Positions 1 through 6,787 of a DNA stretch of 7,500 bases are shown here, one piece after another (position 1 is the stretch's first letter; every line of letters begins with the position of its first letter). Both the position numbers and the translations under genes were made by a program. Source of the stretch: Lysobacteraceae bacterium (GTDB lineage Bacteria > Pseudomonadota > Gammaproteobacteria > Xanthomonadales > Xanthomonadaceae); the NCBI GenBank assembly GCA_003449515.1, contig DMHI01000098.1, positions 1 through 7,500 on the forward strand. Reading direction: 5' to 3'. The notes below the pieces were generated by a model. That model was not told the origin of the DNA. It saw only the letters and a program-made list of their open reading frames with translations, and made no database searches.

Positions 1-61
1 GGCAGCTCGCTGGGCTTCGGCGACGGCGGCCACCGCATCGGCAGCTCGCTGGGCTTCGGCG
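1..61 (-). repeat. In-frame 39-nt repeat in chpA, Ala-rich coiled coil
   Basis: A 22-base block (starting GGCAGCTCGCTGGGCTTCGG on the plus strand) occurs at 1-22 and again at 40-61, a period of 39 bases or 13 codons. On the coding strand both copies encode AEAQRAA, with ADAVAAV-type spacing between them. The region upstream in the protein (about residues 1146-1170) has the same Ala/Glu/Arg/Gln composition, so the whole segment is likely a long helix or coiled-coil linker. Whether more copies follow cannot be seen, because the array touches the window edge. Confidence 0.7.
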
Positions 62-3000
62 GCGGCGGCCTGCTCAGCCTCGCGGCGTGCGGCGGCGGCG
101 AGCGCGGCGCGCTGCGCGGCGTAGTCGCGCTCGGCCTCGCTGTCATCGGCGATGTCGAGCCGAGCCGCCGTGTCGGCGGCGCCCACCGGTTCCGGCGCGG
201 GGATGGGCTCGACGATGTCGAAGCCGGGTGCCAGCGGGGCGTCGAGGAAGGCGTCGAGCGTGAGGCGCTCCGGCTCGTCCGGCGGCACCGGCAGCGGCGG
301 AGCCGCCACGTCGATGGCGCGATGCGGCGCCTCCGGCTCGGCATCGGCATTGCTGGCGCCGAAACGCGGCACTTCGGTGGTGTCGATGCCACCGAGGTCG
401 ACGGCCATCAGCTCGTCTTCGATCTCCAGCGGAACGATCGGTGCGCCCGCTTCAGGCAGAGCATCGCGGGCGGCCTGCAGGGCGCGCGCCAGCGCCGGGA
501 ACTGCGGCAGGTGGGCGTCGGGATCGACCAGCGCCTCGAGGGTCTGCCGCACCGCACAGGTGGCATCGCGCAACAGCAGGCGCTGCTCGGCATCGGGCGC
601 GAGATGCGCCGCCAGCGCGCGCTTGAGGAAGCCCTCCATCGGCGAGGTGACGGCGGTGATCGTGCTGACCTCGGTCATCGCGAACGCGCCGCTCATCGTG
701 TGCACGGCGCGCAGCAGGCGCTCCTCCACCGGCTGCGGCGGCTCGGCGTCGGCAGCATCGAGCCAGGCTTCGACGGTCTCGAGATGCCCCGCCACCTCCG
801 GTCGCAGGATGTCGAGCAGCACGGGATCGAGCGCGAAGGCCACCGCTTCGGCCGACGCCGCGAACTCCGGCCGCAGCGGCCAGTTCGAGGCTGCTGCCGG
901 GCCGCGCTCACCGGCTGCTGTGTCGGCGTCAACCGCGGCAACGACGGGCTCGGGCTCGCTGGCGAGCCGTTCGGGCTCGGGCTCGCTGGCGAGCGGCTCG
1001 GCGGCCTCGGGCTCGACGACGGCCGGCGGCAGCGCGTTCGACGCGACCGCCACCGCCTCGGGCTGCGCCTGCACCGGCGCGACGTAGGCCACCTCCTCGC
1101 CGGCCGCGATGCGATCGGCGATGAGCCTCAGTCCTTCGAGATCGGCGTAGCGTTCCTCGCCGGCCAGCGCGCCGCGCAGATCGGGCAGAACCTTCGCCGC
1201 TTCGGCCACGATGTCGTACACCGCCTGCGTCGGCGGCCGCGTGCCATCGAGCACGCGGTTGAGCATGTTCTCGATCTTCCAGCTGAATTCGCCCAGCGCC
1301 TTGGCACCCACGAGGCGGCCGCTGCCCTTGAGGGTGTGGAAGACCCGGCGGATCGGCCGCAGCGCGTCCACGCCGTCGAGCCGGGCACCCCACGCGGGCA
1401 TCAACTGCCCGAGGTTCTCGATCTCTTCGGCGAACTCCTCGAGGAAGACCTCCTGGATCTCGGCGTCGACCTCGTCGTTGGTGGCCGCGTCGTAGCCCGG
1501 CAGGCGCTCGCCCAACATCGGGCCGACGGCCGCGCTGACCTCGACCGGCCGGGCGGGCGCGGGCGCGGTCACGACCGCGGGTGCGGGGACGGGGACGATC
1601 ACCGGCGGCACGGCCTCGACAGCCGGCTCGACGGCGGGGGGTGCCGCCGGCGGTGGCTCGACGGACGGCGCTTCCGGCACCGTCGCCCGCCCGACCGGAA
1701 TCGCCGCGGCGAACGCCGCGAGGTCGTCGGTGGCGTCCGCGGCCCGATCCTCGGCATCCGCCGGGTTCGGGGCCGGGCTCGGCGACGGGGCTGCGGTGGA
1801 TGTGCCCAAGCGCAGCGGTGGGATGCTGGGCGGCGCGCCCGTCGGCACCGGCACGGCGCTGCGCGCGGCGGGCAGCGGCCAGTAACCGATCGCTGTCAGC
1901 GCACCGCGGGCGATGTCGAGGATCTGGTCAGGATCCGGGCGGCGATCGCGCACCGCCTCGAGGAAATATTCAACCGAGGCCAGCGCATCGGCGAGGCGAT
2001 CGAGCTGGTGGCCGCTGGGCACACGACGCTTGCCGATCAGGTCTTCGTCGGTGTAACGGGCGATGGCGGTGAGCAGGTCGACGGCAGCCGGAACTTCGAG
2101 CAGGCGCAAGGCGCCGCCCACCTCATTGAGCAGCCGGCCGACATCGGCCAGGCGGGCGTGGTCCCAGTGGGTTTCCACGAAGGCGACGAAGCAGGCGCGG
2201 GCCGCACTGAAATTGGCCAGCGCCTCGCGTGCGACCACCTCGAGCACGGCGCGCGCTTCGGCAGCCGGCAACAGCGGCTGCGGCGCGTTGGCATCGGCTT
2301 CGCTCTCTCCCAGACGGGCCACCTGGTCATCGAGCATGGCCTCGACGTAGAGCAGCGCGCCGGCGATGTCGAGCAGGGCCGATTCATCCGGCCTGCGATG
2401 GCCGCCGGCGATCGCATGCAGGGTGGCGAGCTGGTCGCGCACCACGCGCTGCGGCACGCCCAGACCGAGCATGCCGAGGGTCTGCTTGACGCGATCGAGC
2501 GTCTCGATCTGCGGGCCGATCTCGGCGACCACGCCGGCCGGGGCGCGCATGTGCAGGTCGAGCGCGTCCTTGACCCGCAGCAGGTCTTCCTTGATCGCGT
2601 TGGTGACGGTGGCGAGCAGGGCGCGGTTGTGGCCGGCCATCGCGCTGCGCGCGTGTTCGACCTCGCGCTCGCTCGGCATGTAGCTCTCGAGCGCGAACGC
2701 GGCGTCGACCTCGCCGAGCCGGCCGGATTTCTCCAGCGCGTGGGCGATGAAGTACAGGAGCTGGCGGGTCAGTTCGACCGGCGGCTGCGAGCGGAACGCG
2801 GCGTCGCCCTCGGTGGCGAGGCGGCGGATCTCGCGCTCGACGCGCGCCAGCGCCTGCCGGTGCGAACGATCCGTCGGGAACGTGCCGCGGGCCGCGGCAT
2901 CGAGCAGGGCCGAGGCCACCCAGAACAGCCGGCGCGCGGACTCGGCGCTGGTGAACTCGACCAGTTGCAGGCAGATGTCGGCGAGGTCGCGCGCGGAGGC

Positions 3001-3567
3001 CGCGTCGCTGTCCTTCAGCCACCTCAGCAGCGAGCCCTGGAACAACTGGCTGGCCACCTCGGCGCGCCGCTTCACCTGCTCCGGCGGCAGCGGGACCGCG
3101 GGGCCGCGGGCCACGGCCGGCAGCTCGACGCCAAGGTTCGGCGAGAACAGCATCGCCTCGGACACGCCCTTCTCACCGCGCGCACCGCGCAGGTCGTTGA
3201 GCAGGGGCAGCAGCACCAGCGGGATGTCGCGGAAGCCGGTCTGCAGGCGCTCCAGATAATCCGGCAGCTGCACGATGCCGCGCATCAGCGCGGAGAACGC
3301 GTTGTCACGATCGGCGATGCCGCCGGCGACCAGCGCCTTGGCCAGCGCGTGCATCTCCTCGGCCACCATCGCCGCGCCGTAGAGCTCGACCATGCGCAGC
3401 GCACCATGCACCTGGGCAAGGCCGTTGGCGCAAAGCGCGAGCTGCGCCGGGTCGCCGCCGTTCTCGACGTAGTCCTCGAGGCCCTGGCGGGCCAGCTTGA
3501 GGGTTTCGTCGATCTCCGGTTTGACCCAGGTCAGCGTGGTGTAGTCGTTCTGGTCTTGCAGACGCAT
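1..3567 (-). CDS. chpA: ChpA/PilL, Pil-Chp hybrid histidine kinase (N-terminal part, gene continues beyond position 1)
   Basis: This is the large CheA-type kinase that passes phosphate to PilG and so controls type IV pilus extension and twitching. It is cytoplasmic and docks to PilJ through PilI. The frame is open from ATG at 3567 to the window edge, giving 1189 codons. The start MRLQDQNDYTTLTW is typical of the family as I recall it. Residues 1-560 are a FimL-like helical region with a degenerate Hpt-like segment (VHGALRMVELYG, H54). A Pro/Ala linker covers about 573-675. The first clear Hpt domain is about 695-800, with motif HTLKGSGR and phospho-acceptor H744. A second linker (825-895) precedes an Hpt at about 910-1030, with HTMSGAF and H956. 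An acidic linker (1055-1140) then leads into an Ala/Glu/Arg-rich coiled coil at the edge. Further Hpt domains, the kinase core, CheW-like and receiver domains should lie outside the window. P. aeruginosa ChpA is about 2470 residues. It lies 57 bp downstream of pilJ, with GAGAG six bases before the start codon. Confidence 0.95.
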   Translation of the reverse strand, partial: MRLQDQNDYTTLTWVKPEIDETLKLARQGLEDYVENGGDPAQLALCANGLAQVHGALRMVELYGAAMVAEEMHALAKALVAGGIADRDNAFSALMRGIVQLPDYLERLQTGFRDIPLVLLPLLNDLRGARGEKGVSEAMLFSPNLGVELPAVARGPAVPLPPEQVKRRAEVASQLFQGSLLRWLKDSDAASARDLADICLQLVEFTSAESARRLFWVASALLDAAARGTFPTDRSHRQALARVEREIRRLATEGDAAFRSQPPVELTRQLLYFIAHALEKSGRLGEVDAAFALESYMPSEREVEHARSAMAGHNRALLATVTNAIKEDLLRVKDALDLHMRAPAGVVAEIGPQIETLDRVKQTLGMLGLGVPQRVVRDQLATLHAIAGGHRRPDESALLDIAGALLYVEAMLDDQVARLGESEADANAPQPLLPAAEARAVLEVVAREALANFSAARACFVAFVETHWDHARLADVGRLLNEVGGALRLLEVPAAVDLLTAIARYTDEDLIGKRRVPSGHQLDRLADALASVEYFLEAVRDRRPDPDQILDIARGALTAIGYWPLPAARSAVPVPTGAPPSIPPLRLGTSTAAPSPSPAPNPADAEDRAADATDDLAAFAAAIPVGRATVPEAPSVEPPPAAPPAVEPAVEAVPPVIVPVPAPAVVTAPAPARPVEVSAAVGPMLGERLPGYDAATNDEVDAEIQEVFLEEFAEEIENLGQLMPAWGARLDGVDALRPIRRVFHTLKGSGRLVGAKALGEFSWKIENMLNRVLDGTRPPTQAVYDIVAEAAKVLPDLRGALAGEERYADLEGLRLIADRIAAGEEVAYVAPVQAQPEAVAVASNALPPAVVEPEAAEPLASEPEPERLASEPEPVVAAVDADTAAGERGPAAASNWPLRPEFAASAEAVAFALDPVLLDILRPEVAGHLETVEAWLDAADAEPPQPVEERLLRAVHTMSGAFAMTEVSTITAVTSPMEGFLKRALAAHLAPDAEQRLLLRDATCAVRQTLEALVDPDAHLPQFPALARALQAARDALPEAGAPIVPLEIEDELMAVDLGGIDTTEVPRFGASNADAEPEAPHRAIDVAAPPLPVPPDEPERLTLDAFLDAPLAPGFDIVEPIPAPEPVGAADTAARLDIADDSEAERDYAAQRAALAAAARREAEQAAAAEAQRAADAVAAVAEAQRAA
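945..994 (-). repeat. In-frame 27-nt tandem repeat in a ChpA linker
   Basis: An identical 23-base block lies at 945-967 and at 972-994, a period of 27 bases or nine codons. In ChpA it encodes LASEPEPER followed by LASEPEPVV. It lies in the second Pro/Glu/Ala-rich linker, between the two clear Hpt domains, where a change in copy number would keep the reading frame. It looks like recent slippage duplication in a disordered spacer. Confidence 0.75.
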
Positions 3568-3571
3568 CGTG

Positions 3572-3622
3572 CGCTCTCGGCAATACGGGGGTCACGCCGC
3601 GGCTTTCGGCCGCGGGAGAGCG
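3572..3622 (-). promoter_or_regulatory. Nested inverted repeat in the pilJ-chpA gap, overlapping the chpA ribosome binding site
   Basis: In the mRNA sense, CCGCGGC (3615-3609) and GCCGCGG (3603-3597) form a perfect 7-bp stem around a CGAAA loop. A second perfect 7-bp pair, CGCTCTC (3622-3616) with GAGAGCG (3578-3572), encloses it, with 18 unpaired bases on the downstream side. The 3' outer arm contains GAGAG, the only Shine-Dalgarno-like sequence before the chpA ATG at 3567. The 5' outer arm begins two bases after the pilJ stop codon. No T-run follows, so this is not a standard intrinsic terminator. Translational coupling or mRNA stabilisation are possible roles; both are inferred. Confidence 0.55.
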
Positions 3623-3624
3623 GA

Positions 3625-5649
3625 TCAGTCCGGCAGCTTGAAGTCGGCGACCGAGCGGCGCAGGTCGGCGGCGAGCTGGGCCAGGTTGCCGATCGACTCG
3701 GCCGTGTGGCTCGCGCCCAGCGAGGTCTGCGTGGTGATCTCCTGGATGACGGTCATGGTCGCGGTGATGTTGGTCGCGGCGGCCGACTGCTGGCGGGAGG
3801 CCTCGGAGATGCTCTGGATGAGGTCGGCGAGGTCGTTCGACACCTTTTCGATCTCGACCAGTGCCAAGCCGGCGTCCTCGGCGAGGCGGGCACCGGCGAC
3901 CACTTCCGCGGTGGTCTGTTCCATCGAGGACACCGCTTCGTTGGTATCGCTCTGAATGGTGGCGACCAGCGCTTCGATTCGCTTGGTGGCGTTGGAGGCG
4001 CGTTCGGCGAGTCGCTGCACTTCGTCGGCCACGACCGCGAAGCCGCGGCCCGCTTCACCCGCCGAGGCCGCCTGGATGGCGGCGTTCAGCGCGAGGATGT
4101 TCGTCTGTTCCGAGATGTCGTTGATGAGCTCGATGATCGAGCCGATTTCCTGCGAGGACTCACCGAGGCGCTTGATGCGCTTCGAGGTTTCCTGGATCTG
4201 GTCACGGATGTTGTCCATGCCCTGGATCGTCTGGCGCACCACTTCCGCACCCTTGGCGGCGATCTGCACGGAGCGCTGGGCCACGTCGGCCGATTCGGCA
4301 GAGTTCTTCGACACCTCGTCGATGCTCGCCGCGATTTCGTTGATCTTCGCGGAGGCCGAGGTGATCTGCTGCGCCTGGTGCTCGGCGGCGTCGGCGAGGT
4401 GCATCGCGGTCGCCTGCGTTTCCTGGGCGGCGGCGGCCACCTGCACGGCGGTCTCGTTGATCGTGCCGACAAGGGCGCGCAGCTGGTCGATCGCGAAGTT
4501 GATCGAGTCGGCGATCGCGCCGGTGATGTCTTCGGTCACCGTCGCCTTGGCGGTCAGGTCGCCTTCGGCGAGCGATCCCATTTCGTCCAGCAGGCGCAGA
4601 ATCGCCTCCTGGTTGCGCTGGTTCAGCTCGGTGGCCTGGCGTTCGCGCTTGCGGCCGTCGGAGAAGATGGTCAGCAGCAGGCCACCGACGCCGATGAGCA
4701 CGCCCAGACCCGAGCCGATGGCCCACCAGGTGTTCGGGAACAGGCGCGCCACATTGGCGTTGGCGAAGGCGCTGGCCAGCGCCTCGCTGTTCTCGCCGAG
4801 GACCTGGGCGTCGCCGGAGAGGACATCGCCGGCGGCCTGGACCGCGAACAGGTTGGGGGCCGCGGTGAGCAGGCTCTCGATCTCGGCCTGCGCATCGGCG
4901 TACTGCAGTTCCACCGCGTCGAGGGCGGGACGGGCCGAGGCGGCGACCGGCAGCACGCCAAGGTCGGCATTGCCTTCCTTCAGGCCGGCCAGCACCTGGG
5001 CGAACACGGCGGCGTCGCGGGCCAGCGCGTCGGACTGGTCGGAACCGGCGCGGATTTCCGCGACACGCTGCGCCATGCGGTTGGCGAGCACGATCTGGCG
5101 GTTGGCGATATTGATCTGCGAGGCCGGCGCGCCGGCGTTGGACATGGCGCGCACCACCTCGTCGAGACGGGCGGTGAGGCGCGGAATGCGGCCGGTGAAG
5201 GTGTCGGCGGTCTGGGCCAGCGAGAGAATCTCGGTCTGCGCGCCGAGAATCCTGGCAGTATCGGCCGACATCCGCTCCCAGGTGGTGGTGACCTCGCCGA
5301 GCGCGGCACCCAGACCGAGGATGGTGACGTCGCCGCGGTAGCCGGGCACGCCTTCGCCGCCGTCATTGAGCGCGGTCACGGCATTGGCGATGGCGTCGCG
5401 CGTGCCTTGCAGTTCGGCGAAGGCCTCCTCGCGGCCGTCGATGGCCTCGCCGGCGAAGCGGCCCAGTTTCTGGGCGTCGACCTGCAGGCCGAAGGACAGC
5501 GCCGAGGCACTGCTGATCTGCCCGGCGAACCAGGTCGTCGCGAACAGATTGACCGCGAACACGAGCAGCGAGACCGCCAGCAGCAGGGTCCAGGCGCGCA
5601 GCCCGCCCCCGGTCAGACGGTCCTGGAAGTTGACTTTCGAAGCGCTCAT
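3625..5649 (-). CDS. pilJ: PilJ, type IV pilus methyl-accepting chemoreceptor
   Basis: PilJ is the inner-membrane receptor of the Pil-Chp system; it signals through PilI to ChpA. The product is 674 residues, close to the 682 of P. aeruginosa PilJ. A short basic-to-polar N-terminus is followed by TM1 at about 19-43. The periplasmic PilJ-type helical domains span about 44-308, and TM2 (WAIGSGLGVLIGVGGLLLTIF) is at 309-329. A HAMP region follows at about 331-390 (LLDEMGSLAEGDLT). The signalling coiled coil has its conserved hairpin tip at about 512-551, including EQTNILALNAAIQA and GRGFAVVADEVQRLAERA. The protein ends in FKLPD with no CheR-docking pentapeptide. The start at 5649 was chosen over an in-frame upstream ATG at 5802, because that extension would overlap pilI and is Pro-rich noise, and because a GAGGT precedes 5649. 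pilI lies 46 bp upstream and chpA 57 bp downstream; no pilK lies between pilJ and chpA. Confidence 0.97.
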   Translation of the reverse strand: MSASKVNFQDRLTGGGLRAWTLLLAVSLLVFAVNLFATTWFAGQISSASALSFGLQVDAQKLGRFAGEAIDGREEAFAELQGTRDAIANAVTALNDGGEGVPGYRGDVTILGLGAALGEVTTTWERMSADTARILGAQTEILSLAQTADTFTGRIPRLTARLDEVVRAMSNAGAPASQINIANRQIVLANRMAQRVAEIRAGSDQSDALARDAAVFAQVLAGLKEGNADLGVLPVAASARPALDAVELQYADAQAEIESLLTAAPNLFAVQAAGDVLSGDAQVLGENSEALASAFANANVARLFPNTWWAIGSGLGVLIGVGGLLLTIFSDGRKRERQATELNQRNQEAILRLLDEMGSLAEGDLTAKATVTEDITGAIADSINFAIDQLRALVGTINETAVQVAAAAQETQATAMHLADAAEHQAQQITSASAKINEIAASIDEVSKNSAESADVAQRSVQIAAKGAEVVRQTIQGMDNIRDQIQETSKRIKRLGESSQEIGSIIELINDISEQTNILALNAAIQAASAGEAGRGFAVVADEVQRLAERASNATKRIEALVATIQSDTNEAVSSMEQTTAEVVAGARLAEDAGLALVEIEKVSNDLADLIQSISEASRQQSAAATNITATMTVIQEITTQTSLGASHTAESIGNLAQLAADLRRSVADFKLPD

Positions 5650-5657
5650 TACATCGG

Positions 5658-5662
5658 ACCTC
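5658..5662 (-). promoter_or_regulatory. Ribosome binding site of pilJ
   Basis: The coding strand reads GAGGT here, and its GAGG lies nine bases before the ATG at 5649. It supports this start over the longer open frame that reaches back into pilI. An ATG directly followed by AA just before the start belongs to another frame and stops at once. Confidence 0.6.
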
Positions 5663-5695
5663 GGATCGGAAACAGTGCTGGGCAGAAAGGGGCGC

Positions 5696-6244
5696 TCAGG
5701 CGGCGGCCTGGCGGAACTCGGGGGTGCGGGAAAGCAGGGGGATGTCGAGCACGCCCCAGACGGTGTCGCCCAGGCGGTAGGCGCGCGCCACCACGGCCGC
5801 ATAGCGCCCGTCGAGCGACTCCGGCCGCTCGATGGCGTGCGAATCGTTGAACGATCGCTGGCCGTACAGCTCGTCGACCAGCAGGACCACGTTGCCGCCG
5901 GACTGCTTCACCAGCAGGCAGCGCTGGCCCTCATTGACGGCGCTGCGCTCGCCCTCGAGGAACTGCTTGAGATCGACCACGCCGAAGAGACTGCCGCGCA
6001 CATTGGCAAGGCCGAGCATCCACGGCTGCGCGCCGGGCACCGGGGTGATCGCCGGCAGGCTGAGGATCTCGACCACGTCGCCGAATGCCCCGGCGAGGCG
6101 ATGCCGGCCAATGCGGAAGCCGACACCGCGCCAGTGGCCCGGTGCCTCGACCAGCTCGGGGCGCCCGGGCTGGTGGGCGAGCGAACGGCGCTCGTAGTCG
6201 AGCAGCAGGTCGAAGGGCGCGCCGCTGGTCATGGCCGTGCTCAT
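5696..6244 (-). CDS. pilI: PilI, CheW-like coupling protein
   Basis: PilI is the cytoplasmic adaptor that links the PilJ signalling tip to the ChpA kinase. The product is 182 residues, near the 178 of P. aeruginosa PilI. After a variable N-terminus (about 1-35, with the LLLDYERRSL block often seen in this family), a single CheW domain runs from about 38 to 175. The CheW signature is clear: WMLGLANVRGSLFGVVDL at 75-92, with N81, R83 and G84, and later LLVDELYG at 121-128. The start codon at 6244 overlaps the pilG stop in an ATGA. No Shine-Dalgarno precedes it, so translation probably depends on coupling to pilG. A second ATG four codons later (6232) is a possible alternative start. A longer open frame reaching upstream to 6535 only translates pilG out of frame and was discarded. 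Confidence 0.95.
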   Translation of the reverse strand: MSTAMTSGAPFDLLLDYERRSLAHQPGRPELVEAPGHWRGVGFRIGRHRLAGAFGDVVEILSLPAITPVPGAQPWMLGLANVRGSLFGVVDLKQFLEGERSAVNEGQRCLLVKQSGGNVVLLVDELYGQRSFNDSHAIERPESLDGRYAAVVARAYRLGDTVWGVLDIPLLSRTPEFRQAAA

Positions 6245-6642
6245 GCGGCGGGGGCGTAGCGGCGGACGACGTCGAGCAGTTCGTCGCGGGTGAAGGGTTT
6301 GGTGAGGTATTGCTCGGAGCCGACGATGCGACCGCGGGCCTTGTCGAACAGGCCGTCCTTCGACGACAGCATGATCACCGGCGTGCTCTTGAAGAGCTGG
6401 TTCGACTTGATCAGCGCGCAGGTCTGATAGCCGTCGAGGCGCGGCATCATGATGTCGACGAAGATCACCTGCGGCTGCACCTCGGCGATCTTGCCGAGCG
6501 CCTCGAAGCCGTCGTTGGCCGTCACCACGTCGCAACCCTCCTTCCTCAGGAGGGTCTCGGCCGTGCGCCGGATGGTCTTCGAGTCGTCGATGACCAGAAC
6601 CCTCAGCCCTGCCAAGGCACCGGTCTCGTTGCTTTCAGTCAT
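6241..6642 (-). CDS. pilG: PilG, CheY-like response regulator of twitching motility
   Basis: PilG is a stand-alone receiver protein that accepts phosphate from ChpA and promotes pilus extension; in P. aeruginosa it also raises cAMP. The 133-residue product is one receiver domain with no output domain. Visible active-site residues are the acidic pair D19-D20, phospho-acceptor D63 (VDIMMPRLDGYQTC), the Ser switch residue S93 (IMLSSKDG) and K115 (LTKPF). The blocks DDSKTIRRTAETLL, DGYQTCALIK and DGLFDKARGRIVGS match P. aeruginosa PilG from memory much better than PilH, which decides the name. It is the first gene of the minus-strand operon. A GGGG six bases before the ATG at 6642 supports the start. 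The stop overlaps pilI in an ATGA. No pilH follows, unlike in Pseudomonas. Confidence 0.96.
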   Translation of the reverse strand: MTESNETGALAGLRVLVIDDSKTIRRTAETLLRKEGCDVVTANDGFEALGKIAEVQPQVIFVDIMMPRLDGYQTCALIKSNQLFKSTPVIMLSSKDGLFDKARGRIVGSEQYLTKPFTRDELLDVVRRYAPAA

Positions 6643-6648
6643 TGCATT

Positions 6649-6652
6649 CCCC
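6649..6652 (-). promoter_or_regulatory. Ribosome binding site of pilG
   Basis: The coding strand reads GGGG six bases before the pilG ATG at 6642. An out-of-frame ATG-CAA-TGA at 6647-6639 overlaps the start codon. It lies too close to the GGGG to be a good start itself. Confidence 0.45.
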
Positions 6653-6673
6653 GCGAAAGTTCCGGTGCCGGTT

Positions 6674-6689
6674 CGGCCCGGAAGGGCCG
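6674..6689 (-). promoter_or_regulatory. Short hairpin in the pilG leader
   Basis: CGGCCC and GGGCCG form a perfect 6-bp stem around a 4-base loop (TTCC in the pilG sense). It lies 31 bases before the pilG start and downstream of the proposed promoter, so it would be in the 5' leader. No T-run follows on either strand. The loop size and GC stem suggest a stabilising leader hairpin, but a protein-binding palindrome is equally possible. Confidence 0.4.
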
Positions 6690-6703
6690 TGGCGCACCGC
6701 AGC

Positions 6704-6738
6704 GCAACCTATATCCCAGTGTCAACAAAACGTGTCAA
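6704..6738 (-). promoter_or_regulatory. Candidate promoter of the pilG operon, with a TTGACAC direct repeat
   Basis: This is a less GC-rich patch in the divergent gap. On the minus strand TTGACA (6738-6733) is a perfect -35 hexamer, and TATAGG (6713-6708) is a partial -10 at a long 19-bp spacing. A 17-bp spacing would give the weaker GATATA (6715-6710). TTGACAC is repeated at 6738-6732 and 6725-6719, exactly 13 bases apart. The same stretch holds TGG-N8-TTGC (6718-6704), which matches the -24/-12 spacing of sigma54 promoters (GG, 10 bases, GC). The sigma factor cannot be decided from sequence alone. Confidence 0.45.
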
Positions 6739-6787
6739 GCCTGCGCCCCGCCTGATGATTCCATGCGCGCCGCCCCGCCCGTCGCCC

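Noticed and set aside
152..1087. Plus-strand open frame of 311 codons, Ser/Ala/Gly-rich
   Set aside because: The low-complexity translation is the antisense reading of Glu, Ala and Pro-rich linkers of ChpA. It has no ribosome binding site or family motif.
3597..3615. Intrinsic terminator between pilJ and chpA
   Set aside because: The stem is strong and GC-rich, but no T-run follows on the coding strand, and chpA must be expressed together with pilJ.
3956..5341. Plus-strand open frame of 461 codons opposite pilJ
   Set aside because: It is antisense to the conserved PilJ signalling and periplasmic domains, has no recognisable domain, and has Ala/Ser/Arg composition typical of shadow frames.
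322..5850. Plus-strand open frame of 1842 codons covering most of the window
   Set aside because: It lies antisense to chpA and pilJ and crosses their intergenic gap. Its translation is rich in Arg, Gly, His, Asp and Leu with no recognisable domain. Long stop-free antisense frames are expected opposite genes with strong G/C third-position bias. The opposite strand carries clear, family-matching proteins.
5696..6535. Longer PilI reading (279 codons) starting inside pilG
   Set aside because: The first 97 codons are pilG read out of frame, Arg-rich and without homology. The CheW protein begins at the ATGA overlap.
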